Source: Acidobacteriota bacterium
GTDB lineage: Bacteria > Pseudomonadota > Alphaproteobacteria > Caulobacterales > Hyphomonadaceae
Direction: 5' to 3'
Assembly: GCA_016712445.1 (NCBI GenBank)
Contig: JADJRB010000011.1
Location: 1 to 27,438, forward strand
Length of the DNA stretch: 27,438 nt
The notes under the pieces are model-generated. The model was not told the origin of the DNA, made no database searches, and saw only the letters and a program-made list of their open reading frames with translations. The stretch's first letter is position 1. Every line of letters begins with the position of its first letter. Made by a program: the position numbers and the translations under genes. This document shows positions 1 to 7,792 of the stretch, piece by piece.

Positions 1-769
1 GTTTGAAGACCGCTGCCGTTTGTTCCCGGCTCGACTATCAGCCGATCACCGTTAGCGAGCCTGGAGTTCACCCGCCGGTGGTTGCAAACCGCTTCGTGAG
101 TTCACGAAGCACTGGCCGTATTTCTCCGACACCGTGCGGCTGACCGATCCGGACCAGTTCGGTGATGCGGCAGATCGCCATGACGTACAACCGCCGCAAG
201 GATTCGGTTGCCGTCGCTGCGATGTTCGCCGCCGTCAAGCGCAAGACGCTGCCGGGCGATGACACTGATGTCACGTTCCCTGCGGGCCAGGTCATCGCCG
301 TCGATGTCGTCAACAGCGGCACGCCGGCCGCCACCGGACTCAACCGCGCAAAGCTGAACGCCGTCTTTGCTCTGTTCGTCAAGAACGAAGCGATCATGGA
401 CGACGGGCCGGGCAACGGCTTGCATATGGCGATCACCGCCAAGCAGCTCAAAGACATGCGGAACGATGACAAGGTGACCGACCGCGACAGTTTGCTCGGG
501 CAGTTCGAGCGCACCGGCCGGTTGAATTACCCGAACATCGACTTCCACAATTATCAGGCATTACCGGTGGACGGAAACTCCTACCGACGGTGCCCCGTGT
601 GGATGCCAATGGGCATGCGCGTCGGCGTTACCCGTGAGCCGACGACTGACCTTCCCAGCGCAAGGATTGGGAAGGCCTGCCGTGGCAGGCGCGCACGCGC
701 ACGCTCAGTTCGGGGGCGGCTCGTGCCGAAGAGAAGATGATCGCCGAGGTCAAATGCTCCGAGGCGTAA
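1..769 (+). CDS. Major capsid protein, 5' truncated by window edge and frame-shifted
   Basis: This is probably the phage major capsid (coat) protein that builds the icosahedral head. The clean central part (162-~655) contains segments typical of a coat family in podoviruses: VTFPAGQVIAVDV, GLNRAKLNAVFALF, then HMAITAKQLKDM and a stretch ending YRRCPVWMPMG. After about 655 the frame must change by one. The other frame then gives KDWEGLPWQARTRTLSSGA...EEKMIAEVKCSEA and a stop at 767-769, which is the expected coat C-terminus. Upstream of 162 another frame gives YFSDTVRLTDPDQF, so there is at least one more shift near 165. The N-terminus lies outside the window. Its place directly upstream of the tail tubular genes fits the T7-like order. 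The family assignment is from remembered pattern, not a search. Confidence 0.7.
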
Positions 770-798
770 GCCACGGCTGATAGGAAAGGGTTACCAAG

Positions 799-1267
799 AT
801 GGGAGTTACAACCGGAGCTGATCCACCATCCTGAAGACGCAGGAGGGCACGCTCACCACGGCTTTGACCCGCACTCAGCGTCAATGGACCCAAAGGTCCA
901 GCCGTTCGACTTCACTCAAGGCGCTGCGGCTGGCGACGCCACATCGACACAGGGGCTCGTCAAGATGCCGGCCGGCAAGCATACCGTCATCGGATGGTGG
1001 CGTGCTCGGCGTTCGGTTCAAGCCGCGTGCTCGATATCGGGTACGAGGCCCACACGAAGAGCGACAACGCGACCGCCGTCAACGCGCTGGCGACCGCGTT
1101 TAAGGAGGACCTGGACGTTTCCGCAGCCGCGACAGTGTTCATCCCGCCAAACGTGGCGATGGATCTCGGTCGGCGGATATGTGGTCAACGCCACCGTCGC
1201 CGGCGCACCCGGCAATGGATGCATCCCGGCGGCGGCTACGCCTAAGGGCCACGTCATCTTCGCGTAA
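799..1267 (+). CDS. Small structural-region protein of unknown function, several frameshifts
   Basis: About 155 residues after repair; I do not recognise the family. The start ATG at 799 has a strong AGGAAAGGG ribosome site 8-14 bases upstream. In the given sequence the frame stops after 11 codons, but coding continues in other frames: ILKTQEGTLTTALTRTQ, then MDPKVQPFDFTQGAAAGD (884 onward), then FGSSRVLDIGYEAHTKSDN (about 1000-1150), then VGGYVVNATVAGAPGNG up to the stop at 1265-1267. At least three single-base shifts are needed. The position between coat protein and tail tubular protein A suggests a head-decoration or head-completion role, but this is inferred only from location. Confidence 0.5.
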
Positions 1268-1280
1268 GGGGAAAATCCCG

Positions 1281-1882
1281 GTGACACCGATTGATATCGT
1301 CAACATCGGGATTGAGGCGCTCGGCGAGCGGCCGATTAGTTCTTTCGAGGAACAATCGACCGCCGCCGTTTGTGCCCGCGCGACGTTCCGCGCCACGATG
1401 GAAGCCGTTCTTGAGCTTGACGTGTGGAACGACGCGACGGCAACGGCGACACTGGCGGCGAAGTCAGCGCGCCGAGAGACTACGCCCGGCAGTTCATCCT
1501 CCCCGGCGATTGCTTGCGGGTGCGCGGGCTGGATCAAGCGTGTAGCGACCCATGCGGACACGGCGCGGCCGGCGGTTGATGACCAATGCGCCGGCGCCGC
1601 TCGACGTGTTGTACACGCGAAACCTTGCCGCCTCGCCATCCGGCCAACCGATCGAGATGGCGAAGACACTCAGATGAGCGGCCTGCTCGCCGCCGTCGTC
1701 CGGCGCGATAGGCGTGGACGAACGCCCGCATCACTGGATCGGATACCGCCATGCAGGCGATGCATCATCTTTACCGGCAGGCGCTGGTTGATGCCGCCGC
1801 GGTGGACGGAGCGGAGGGCACGCCGCAAGCGCAGCAAGTCGGATCGTGGGTCAATCAGTTCGCCCCTGAATCGTGGGTGTAG
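1281..1882 (+). CDS. Tail tubular protein A (T7 gp11-like), frame-shifted
   Basis: This is the connector protein that joins the portal to the tail nozzle in T7-like phages. The GTG start at 1281 follows AGGGG. The N-terminal part reads IVNIGIEALGERPISSFEE then LELDVWNDATATATLAA, the usual gp11 beginning (small helical domain with a conserved W-N near residue 50). In a second frame comes DYARQFILPGDCLRVRGLD, then APAPLDVLYTRNLAASPSG, and finally ITGSDTAMQAMHHLYRQAL...WVNQFAPESWV with a stop at 1880-1882. These pieces are in the order seen in the family, and total length (about 200 residues) matches T7 gp11 (196). At least three indels interrupt it. The tail tubular B start lies four bases downstream. 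Confidence 0.75.
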
Positions 1883-1885
1883 CCA

Positions 1886-4094
1886 ATGGCGCGCGCTAAC
1901 ATCCTGCGCAACTCGTTCACAGCGGGGAGATTAACCCGCTGCTTGCCGCCCGCGTTGGCCTGACGGCGCGAGAAAACGGATGCTACCTGCTGGAAAACAT
2001 GTTCGTCCGCAAGGAAGGCGGATTGAGCAAGCGGCCTGGCACGCGGTTCATTGCGTCGACGAAGGTTCACGCCGGCCGATCGCGTCTGATCCCGTTCCGC
2101 TTCTCGACCACGCAGGCACATATGATCGAGGCCGGAGCGGGATATTTCCGGTTCTAAGGCGATAAGGCGCAGATTGTTTCGGGCAGCGCGGCCTACGAGG
2201 TGGCGTCTCCGTATTCGGAGGCGGATGTGCTCGAACTCACGTACACGCAGAGTTTCGACGTGCTGTACCTGTTCCATGCCGCTCACCCGCCGCGTGCGTT
2301 GACCCGCACCGGACACGCATGTCGGTGCTCTCCGATCTGCCGTTTTCGCCGCCAGCGACGTACGAGCCGGGGCATGAGTTCCTTGTGGCGCTGGTCATTT
2401 CTGCGGCTACGGGCACGGTCACCCTTAGCGCTGCGTCGGCGTTCCTACCCAGCGACGTGGATAGATTGGTTGAGGCAGGCGGCGGACAGGCAACTATCAT
2501 CGGCTATTCAAGCGAGCACGTTGTGACCGCTCAGGTCAATCGGCCGTTTCCGGCGCTGGCGTTCGGTGCTCAACAGTGGCGCATTGTTGGCTCGCCAAAC
2601 ACGGCATGCACTCCCGACAAGAAAGACCCGGTGGGCTCCGTCGTCACGCTCACCTTGGCAACGGGCGGGTTTCGCACGGTTGACGTCGGCAAGTTCGTTG
2701 ATATCGCGGGCGGGTTTATCGAACTCACCGGCTGGTCGTCTGCTACGGCAATGTCAGGCATCATCCGCTCGCCGCTCAGTGCGACGACGGCGGTAGGCGG
2801 CGGCGGGTGGAAACTGCGCTCGCCGGCGTGGGGCGGAAGCCGAGGATATCCATCGTGCGCCGGGTTTCATCAGCAACGGTTCGCGTTTGGCGGCATGCCG
2901 GCCGACCCGGGCCGGATCGAGTTTTTCGCGTTCGGCGGACTTCTACAACTTCACGCTCGGCACCAAGGATGACGACGCGCTTTCGTACCCGTTGCTTGAG
3001 GACGACGTGCACGAGGCGCGGTGGATCAAAACATTCGGCCAGGCGATCGCCATTGGAACCGATGCCGGAACGTGGGTTGTCTCGTCCGGCATCAGCGATC
3101 CGACGATCACGCCGACCGCTGTTGCCGCGTCGCTGGAATCGCGATCGGGAGCCGCAAAGACGCTGGGCGCCAAGCGCATCGGCACGGCGCTGGTGTACGT
3201 TCACCGCAGCCGCCGCAGCATCCGGGCCCTGCACTATGCGCGCACGCGGGTCGACGGCTATGACGTCGAAGATCTGAACGTCCTGGCGACGCATGTCCTA
3301 ACATCGCCGGCCGTCGATTGGGCGTTTCAGGAAGAGCGCGAGCAAACGATCTGGGTAGCGCGGCAAGACGGCCAGCTCGCCGCCTGCACGTGGCTGCCGG
3401 AGCATCAGGTGATGGGCTGGCATCGGCACATTACAGCCGGCGTGGTCGAGAGCGTGGCCAGCATTCCGGGCGATCCAGATGACGAGGTTTGGTTGATCGT
3501 GCGTCGGACAGTCGGTGGGCAGACGCGGCGGTTCGTCGAATGCTTCGATCCGCGGTTCACCCTTGGCGATGACATCCGCGATGCGTTCTACGTTGATTGC
3601 GGGCTGAGTTATCGCGGCGCTCCGGCAACGACGATCAGCGGCCTCGGCCACCTCGATGGGGCGACGGTGCAAGTGCTCGCCGATGGCATGGTGTTGCCGG
3701 CCGAGGTGGTGACCGGCGGCGCGATCACGATCGACGAGCCGGCTTCCGTCGTGCATGTCGGGCTCGAGTTTGTGGCTCGCGTCAAGCCGATTCTGCCTGA
3801 TGTCGGATCGCAAGATGGCACGACTGCCGGCCGGCAGCGGCGCATCATCAAAGTAATGGTCGAGGGCATGCCTGGCACGCAATGCTGGGTTGGCCTGACA
3901 GCGATCATCTATTCCCGCTCGATGCGGTGGCGACGCGGCAGATGGATCAGCCGGTTGACATCTTCACCAGCGAGGCGACTGCGCTGCCGGCGTCCAGCTA
4001 CGACGACCGATACAACCTGCTGATTGAGCACCGGCTGCCGGCACCGTTCGAGGTGCGCTCGATGGCGTTCCTGATGGAATCGGCTTCGTCATGA
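1886..4094 (+). CDS. Tail tubular protein B (T7 gp12-like nozzle protein), frame-shifted
   Basis: This is probably the tail nozzle protein, also called stabilisation protein in P22-type annotation. ATG at 1886 gives MARANILRNSFTAG. A shift near 1925 continues with NPLLAARVGLTARENGCYLLENMFVRKEGGLSKRPGTRF, the family hallmark (many enter-type residues then a GG-LxxRPGT motif). Pieces then run through DVLELTYTQSFDVLYLFH (about 2225), a long clean stretch at 2319-2930, and 2930-3960 containing SADFYNFTLGTKDDDALSY and VDWAFQEEREQTIWVARQDG. The C-terminus lies in another frame, with DAVATRQMDQPVDIFTSE and stop 4092-4094. The repaired length, about 735 residues, is near T7 gp12 (794). There is one in-frame TAA at 2156-2158 and at least four frame changes. 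Confidence 0.8.
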
Positions 4095-4153
4095 CCGCCC
4101 ATGCGAAAGTTGCGAAAGTTGCGAAAGTTGCAGCGAACGGAACAGCAACATGA
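4091..4153 (+). CDS. 20-codon mini-ORF with AKV repeats, coupled on both sides
   Basis: An ATG at 4091 overlaps the stop of tail tubular B (ATGA). The reading frame encodes 20 residues, MTAHAKVAKVAKVAANGTAT, and its stop (4151-4153) overlaps the ATG of the next gene at 4150 (again ATGA). The DNA has three copies of the 9-mer TGCGAAAGT (4102-4128). It could be a real peptide, a translational-coupling bridge that carries ribosomes into the gp13-like gene, or chance. There is no homology evidence because it is so short. The exact fit of both stop/start overlaps is what makes it worth listing. Confidence 0.4.
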   Translation: MTAHAKVAKVAKVAANGTAT

Positions 4154-4575
4154 CCGCGCGGATCGTCCCGTTTGAGCCGTGGCACCTTGAGCGCATGGAT
4201 GCGCGCGAGCACGAGGCCGAAGCGTTTGCCGTGCTCGGCGGGATCGACGAAGCGGCGGCAGCGTGCGCGGCGGCGCCTTACGCCTACACCGTGCTTGTCA
4301 ACGACACCGACCCGGTTGCGTGCATCGGCGTCTCGGAGAACGGCGGCAAGGGCATGGCTTGGGCGTTCCTCGCCCGGCATTCGTGCCGGTATTGGGTAAC
4401 GATTCATCGCGGCGTCTGGCAGTTTTTGCGGGGTGTCTCGCGTGATCGCGAATGGCCGGCGATTGAGGCTTTCGTTGCCGTGGGGCATCTTGAAGCACAT
4501 CGCTGGGCGGTGCGGCTCGGGTTCGTGCCGGTCGATGTCGGGCGCGTGCATATTCGGTACGAGAGGGCGTCATAA
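4150..4575 (+). CDS. T7 gp13-like protein (GNAT-fold-like, DUF2833 type)
   Basis: 141 residues, close to T7 gp13 (138). In T7, gp13 is needed for proper assembly of the internal core; its family (DUF2833, Phage_T7_Gp13) has a GNAT acetyltransferase-like fold. Visible signs are an N-terminal VPFEPWHLERMDARE, a central AYTVLVNDTDPVACIGV strand pair, GKGMAWAFLA, a central RGVWQFLRG, and a C-terminal FVAVGHLEAHRWAVRLGF, which resembles the GNAT pattern of helix then LGF near the end. It begins by ATGA overlap with the upstream mini-ORF and ends with TAATG overlap with the gp14-like gene. Enzymatic activity is not assured: in phage virions this fold may be purely structural. Confidence 0.75.
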   Translation: MTARIVPFEPWHLERMDAREHEAEAFAVLGGIDEAAAACAAAPYAYTVLVNDTDPVACIGVSENGGKGMAWAFLARHSCRYWVTIHRGVWQFLRGVSRDREWPAIEAFVAVGHLEAHRWAVRLGFVPVDVGRVHIRYERAS

Positions 4576-5123
4576 TGGCAGCGGCGGCGGTAATCCCTAT
4601 CGCGATTGCGGCAAGCTCGGCCATTGCGGCCGGCGGCGCGATCTATTCCGGTGTACAGCAATCGGAGGCAGCCGACTACAACGCCAAGGTAGCGCAGAGG
4701 CAGGCGCAATGGGCGGAGGCAAAGTCTAAAGCCGAAGCCGATCGCGTCGCCGCTCGCAGCAAAGAGGTGCTGTCGGCACAGCGCGCCCGGCTGGCAGCCG
4801 GCGGCCAAGATCCAACCGACCAGTCGCCGCTTATGATCCTGGCAGAAAGCGCGGCGCGCGGGAACGTCGATTATCGCACCGTGCTGCAGGGCGGCCAAGT
4901 GGAGGCGTCAAACCTCCGATCGCAAGCCGATCAATACCGATCGCAAGCAACCAGCGCGCAAGTCGGCGCCGGCCTCGGTGCAACGTCGGCGCTCGTCAAG
5001 GGGGCATCTGACGTCTACGGCTATAAAGACGAGGTGGCGTGGAGGAATGCGCAGATGGATCGCTACACCGGTGGCAGGGGCCAGAAGGCGCCCGCTACGG
5101 CGTCTGACCCGTGGGAGTGGTAA
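4575..5123 (+). CDS. Internal virion protein, T7 gp14-like
   Basis: 182 residues (T7 gp14 has 196). This class of ejection protein is released into the host envelope during infection and helps form the outer-membrane part of the DNA channel. The first 30 residues are hydrophobic and small (AAAAVIPIAIAASSAIAAGG), like the membrane-seeking N-terminus of gp14. They are followed by an Ala/Gln/Glu-rich helix (QSEAADYNAKVAQRQAQW...), then QSPLMILAESAARGNVDYR and a glycine-rich helix. The start overlaps the previous stop (TAATG), and the stop is directly followed by the next ATG at 5124. The assignment rests on size, composition and gene order. Confidence 0.75.
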   Translation: MAAAAVIPIAIAASSAIAAGGAIYSGVQQSEAADYNAKVAQRQAQWAEAKSKAEADRVAARSKEVLSAQRARLAAGGQDPTDQSPLMILAESAARGNVDYRTVLQGGQVEASNLRSQADQYRSQATSAQVGAGLGATSALVKGASDVYGYKDEVAWRNAQMDRYTGGRGQKAPATASDPWEW

Positions 5124-7160
5124 ATGCCGCGCGTTCCCGTCGCTGACTATCAGGTAGGCGTTGCCGGCGGGCAGGCTGTCGCGCCGCTCGTCAATGTAGC
5201 GTCCGCCGGTATCACCGGCCGGCAGATCGCTCAGAGCACGAGCCAGATTGCCGACACTGTTGCCGAGACGGCAATCCGACATGAGACGATCAAGCAGCAC
5301 CTTCAGCGCCTAGATCGAGACCAGACGCTCGGATACCTGGAGGCAAACGCGACCCTCGACGTGCAGAAAGCGGCGCGAGACGCAATCGCGGGCGCAGATC
5401 CGACGCAGGCAGACAAGACGTTTCGCGCCAGCGTCGTCGGGCTGCGGAAGAAGTGGCGGCAAGAAGCCGGCGACGACAGCATTGCGCAACAGCTTGACTC
5501 GAATATGGCAATCGTCGCCCGAAAAGTGTCTCTAGACGTGCAATCGGATGTCACCCGGCAGTTGGTGCAGACAGCATCTGGCAGGCTCGGCAACACGCTG
5601 GACGTACTATCGCGCGGCGTCGGCATGGCGCGATCCGATGCCGAGCGCGAAGACATCACCCGCCAAGCCGACACACAGATTGAGAACGCGGTCGCCGCTG
5701 GCGTGATCAGAGCCGACCAGGCTGAAGCGCAGCGGATGAAGTTTCGTGCCGGCGCTGATGAGTTGACGGCGCGGCGCCTGATCCAGACAAACCCGGCCGC
5801 TGCAGTGACAGCGCTTGCCGGAGATCGGTTTGCCAACCTTGATCCTGACAAGCGGCAGACGCTCGCAGAATACGCCGAGCGGTCCGTTGAGGCAGAACGG
5901 CGCCAGCGCGAGGCCGATGTTGCCAAAGCAGCCGCCGATGAGAAAGCAGCCACGGCGCAAGAAAACGCATGGGCGGCGGTGGACCTCGAGCGCGGCATCA
6001 AAGACGGCAGCAAGGGCCTGACCGACATCGCCAACCTGCGCGCCGAGGGGCGGTTGACGCCCGCCGCTGCCGATGAACTTTACACCGCGTGGGACGCACA
6101 GCAGAAGACGGCCATGGCATCCGCCGAAGACGCGGCGCGCGTGGCCGGCGCGATGAGCGGCAATGTAATTCTTGATCCGAAATCGTCGGATGATCGCAAG
6201 GCCGTCGATACGTTCTGGCGGGCCCAGGCGGCACAGTTGCCAGGCGACGAACAGCAAGCGCTCGCCGAGACGATCGCGGCGAAGACAGGCGTGCTGCCGC
6301 CGACGCTGGCCGGGCAACTCAACGGAGCCATGCGCGCCTCGCCGGATCGCCGCGCGTGGGCGGCCGACACGATCATGCGTGTAGAGCGTGCATCGCCGAG
6401 CGTCGCCGAAGACTTGCCAGCCGATACCGTGCGAGCGGCGCGGCTCACGGGCAATTACCTGATGGCGGGCATGTCGCCAGCGGAAGCGGCGCAGCGCGTC
6501 GATGATCAGATGCGGAACGCCAACGAGCCGATTCGCAAGCTCCGCGAGACGCAGATGACGGCCGGCGGGCAGAAGTCGCAACTCAATTCCGCATGGCAGT
6601 GGGCAACATCTCGATCCGGCTTGCGCGATGAGCAGGGCTTTCTCGACCGGGGATCGCAAGGTCTGGGAGATGCCTCTGCACCGGTTCGCGCCGAGTTCGA
6701 AGCTGCATACCGTGAAGCGTTCCTCGCGCATGGCGACGACGATGCGGCGCGCGCCGAAGCCGTTTCGGTGGTCAAGCGCACGTGGGCGGTCACCAAGGCC
6801 GACGGCACAACCAGATGGATGCGCTATCCTCCCGAGCGGATGTACGGCGGCGGCGATCCGGCCGCGGCGAAATGGATCGGAGAGCAACTGACCGCAGACG
6901 TACCGATGCCGGAAGGATCGACCCGGCAACTGGTCTCGGACGGCATCACGGCGCGGCAGGTACAGGCGGGGCAGCCGCCGACTTACCGCGTCATTGTGAA
7001 GGACGCGCGCGGCGTGCTCAATGAGGTGCCGGGCATGCGGTGGGCCCCAGATCACAAGGCGCACGCTGAGAAGGTGCAACAGACAGCCATTTCCGACGCC
7101 TACGCCAAGCGGCAAAAGGAGATGGGGCAGATGCAGCAACCCATTCCGGGCATTCCCTGA
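5124..7160 (+). CDS. Internal virion protein, T7 gp15-like
   Basis: 678 residues, similar to T7 gp15 (747). Ejection proteins of this type form the periplasmic tunnel for genome entry together with gp16. The N-terminus has GGQAVAPLVNVASAGITGRQIAQSTSQIAD in pieces, a glycine/serine start typical of the class. Nearly all the rest is charged, Ala-rich helix (DAEREDITRQADTQIEN; QREADVAKAAADEKAATAQE) with no transmembrane segment. The C-terminal 120 residues are more globular (TWAVTKADGTTRWMRYPPER; PPTYRVIVKDARG). The frame is intact for the full length. The stop overlaps the next ATG (TGATG at 7158-7162). A long open frame on the opposite strand here is a shadow of its GC-rich third positions. 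Confidence 0.75.
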   Translation: MPRVPVADYQVGVAGGQAVAPLVNVASAGITGRQIAQSTSQIADTVAETAIRHETIKQHLQRLDRDQTLGYLEANATLDVQKAARDAIAGADPTQADKTFRASVVGLRKKWRQEAGDDSIAQQLDSNMAIVARKVSLDVQSDVTRQLVQTASGRLGNTLDVLSRGVGMARSDAEREDITRQADTQIENAVAAGVIRADQAEAQRMKFRAGADELTARRLIQTNPAAAVTALAGDRFANLDPDKRQTLAEYAERSVEAERRQREADVAKAAADEKAATAQENAWAAVDLERGIKDGSKGLTDIANLRAEGRLTPAAADELYTAWDAQQKTAMASAEDAARVAGAMSGNVILDPKSSDDRKAVDTFWRAQAAQLPGDEQQALAETIAAKTGVLPPTLAGQLNGAMRASPDRRAWAADTIMRVERASPSVAEDLPADTVRAARLTGNYLMAGMSPAEAAQRVDDQMRNANEPIRKLRETQMTAGGQKSQLNSAWQWATSRSGLRDEQGFLDRGSQGLGDASAPVRAEFEAAYREAFLAHGDDDAARAEAVSVVKRTWAVTKADGTTRWMRYPPERMYGGGDPAAAKWIGEQLTADVPMPEGSTRQLVSDGITARQVQAGQPPTYRVIVKDARGVLNEVPGMRWAPDHKAHAEKVQQTAISDAYAKRQKEMGQMQQPIPGIP

Positions 7161-7792
7161 TGCCGATCTTTTCGGAGGCCGATGTCGTCCAAGGGCTGCG
7201 CGGCGCCGGGTTCTCCCCGTCCGGCGTTGACATCTCGGCGCGGCCAAAGCCGCAAGCGTCGGGCGCCCTTACGCCATCGGGCCTGGCCGCAATGCTGGAG
7301 CAGCGGGGGTGGTCGAAGAACGCCGCGCACGGTATTGCCGCCAACGCGGCGCATGAGGCCGGCGGGGCTCGGCACGACGCGCCGCTGAACCCGGCCGCGA
7401 TCGGCGACAACGGCAACTCGTTCGGCTTGCTGCAATGGAACGGGCCACGACGGAAGGCGCTTGAGGCGTTCGCCACGGGCCGGGGCAAGGATTGGCGCGA
7501 CGTCAACACGCGGCTGGACTTCCTAGACGATGAGGTAGGCCGCGACTTTGGCACGTTGCGGGCCCGGATGAACGGTGCCGTTACGGCGGAAGATGCGGCG
7601 CGGATGTTCGTGACTGAGTTCGAGCGCCCGGCCGATCTGCCGACAAACCTCCGCGTGCGGGCGAGCACGGCGCGGCAGTTATCCGGGCAGGCGCCGGCAT
7701 TTTCCGAGACGGCCGGCGCGGCGTTCCGGCAAGCAGAACACGATCGGCAGCCTGGCGCAGGCGATGACGCCCGGGCTATTCCCGATCGATGA
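7160..7792 (+). CDS. Virion lysozyme domain; probable N-terminus of the gp16-like ejection protein
   Basis: 210 residues in the given sequence. Residues about 36-160 match the phage tail lysozyme type (Phage_lysozyme2): LTPSGLAAMLEQRGWSKNAA, then ANAAHEAGG with a candidate catalytic Glu66, then AIGDNGNSFGLLQWNGPRRKALEAFA, where Gly-Leu-Leu-Gln-Trp plus Gly-Pro-Arg-Arg is very characteristic. Such domains open peptidoglycan locally when the genome is injected. In T7 this enzyme is the N-terminal domain of gp16. Here the frame ends at 7790-7792, but the other frame is open from 7614 and continues with NTIGSLAQAMTPGLFPIDE. A one-base insertion near 7735 would split one gene of about 1180 residues into two, which is the likeliest explanation. 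Confidence 0.75.
   Translation: MPIFSEADVVQGLRGAGFSPSGVDISARPKPQASGALTPSGLAAMLEQRGWSKNAAHGIAANAAHEAGGARHDAPLNPAAIGDNGNSFGLLQWNGPRRKALEAFATGRGKDWRDVNTRLDFLDDEVGRDFGTLRARMNGAVTAEDAARMFVTEFERPADLPTNLRVRASTARQLSGQAPAFSETAGAAFRQAEHDRQPGAGDDARAIPDR

Noticed and set aside
1139..1669. Overlapping minus-strand frames in the coat to gp11 region as real genes
   Set aside because: The plus-strand fragments match known virion families in order; the minus-strand frames are created by the same GC-rich phase.
5607..7247. Very long open frame on the minus strand (over 500 codons)
   Set aside because: It lies wholly antisense to the gp15-like gene, is rich in Arg/Pro/His/Cys as expected from a GC-rich shadow, and has no ribosome site or motif.
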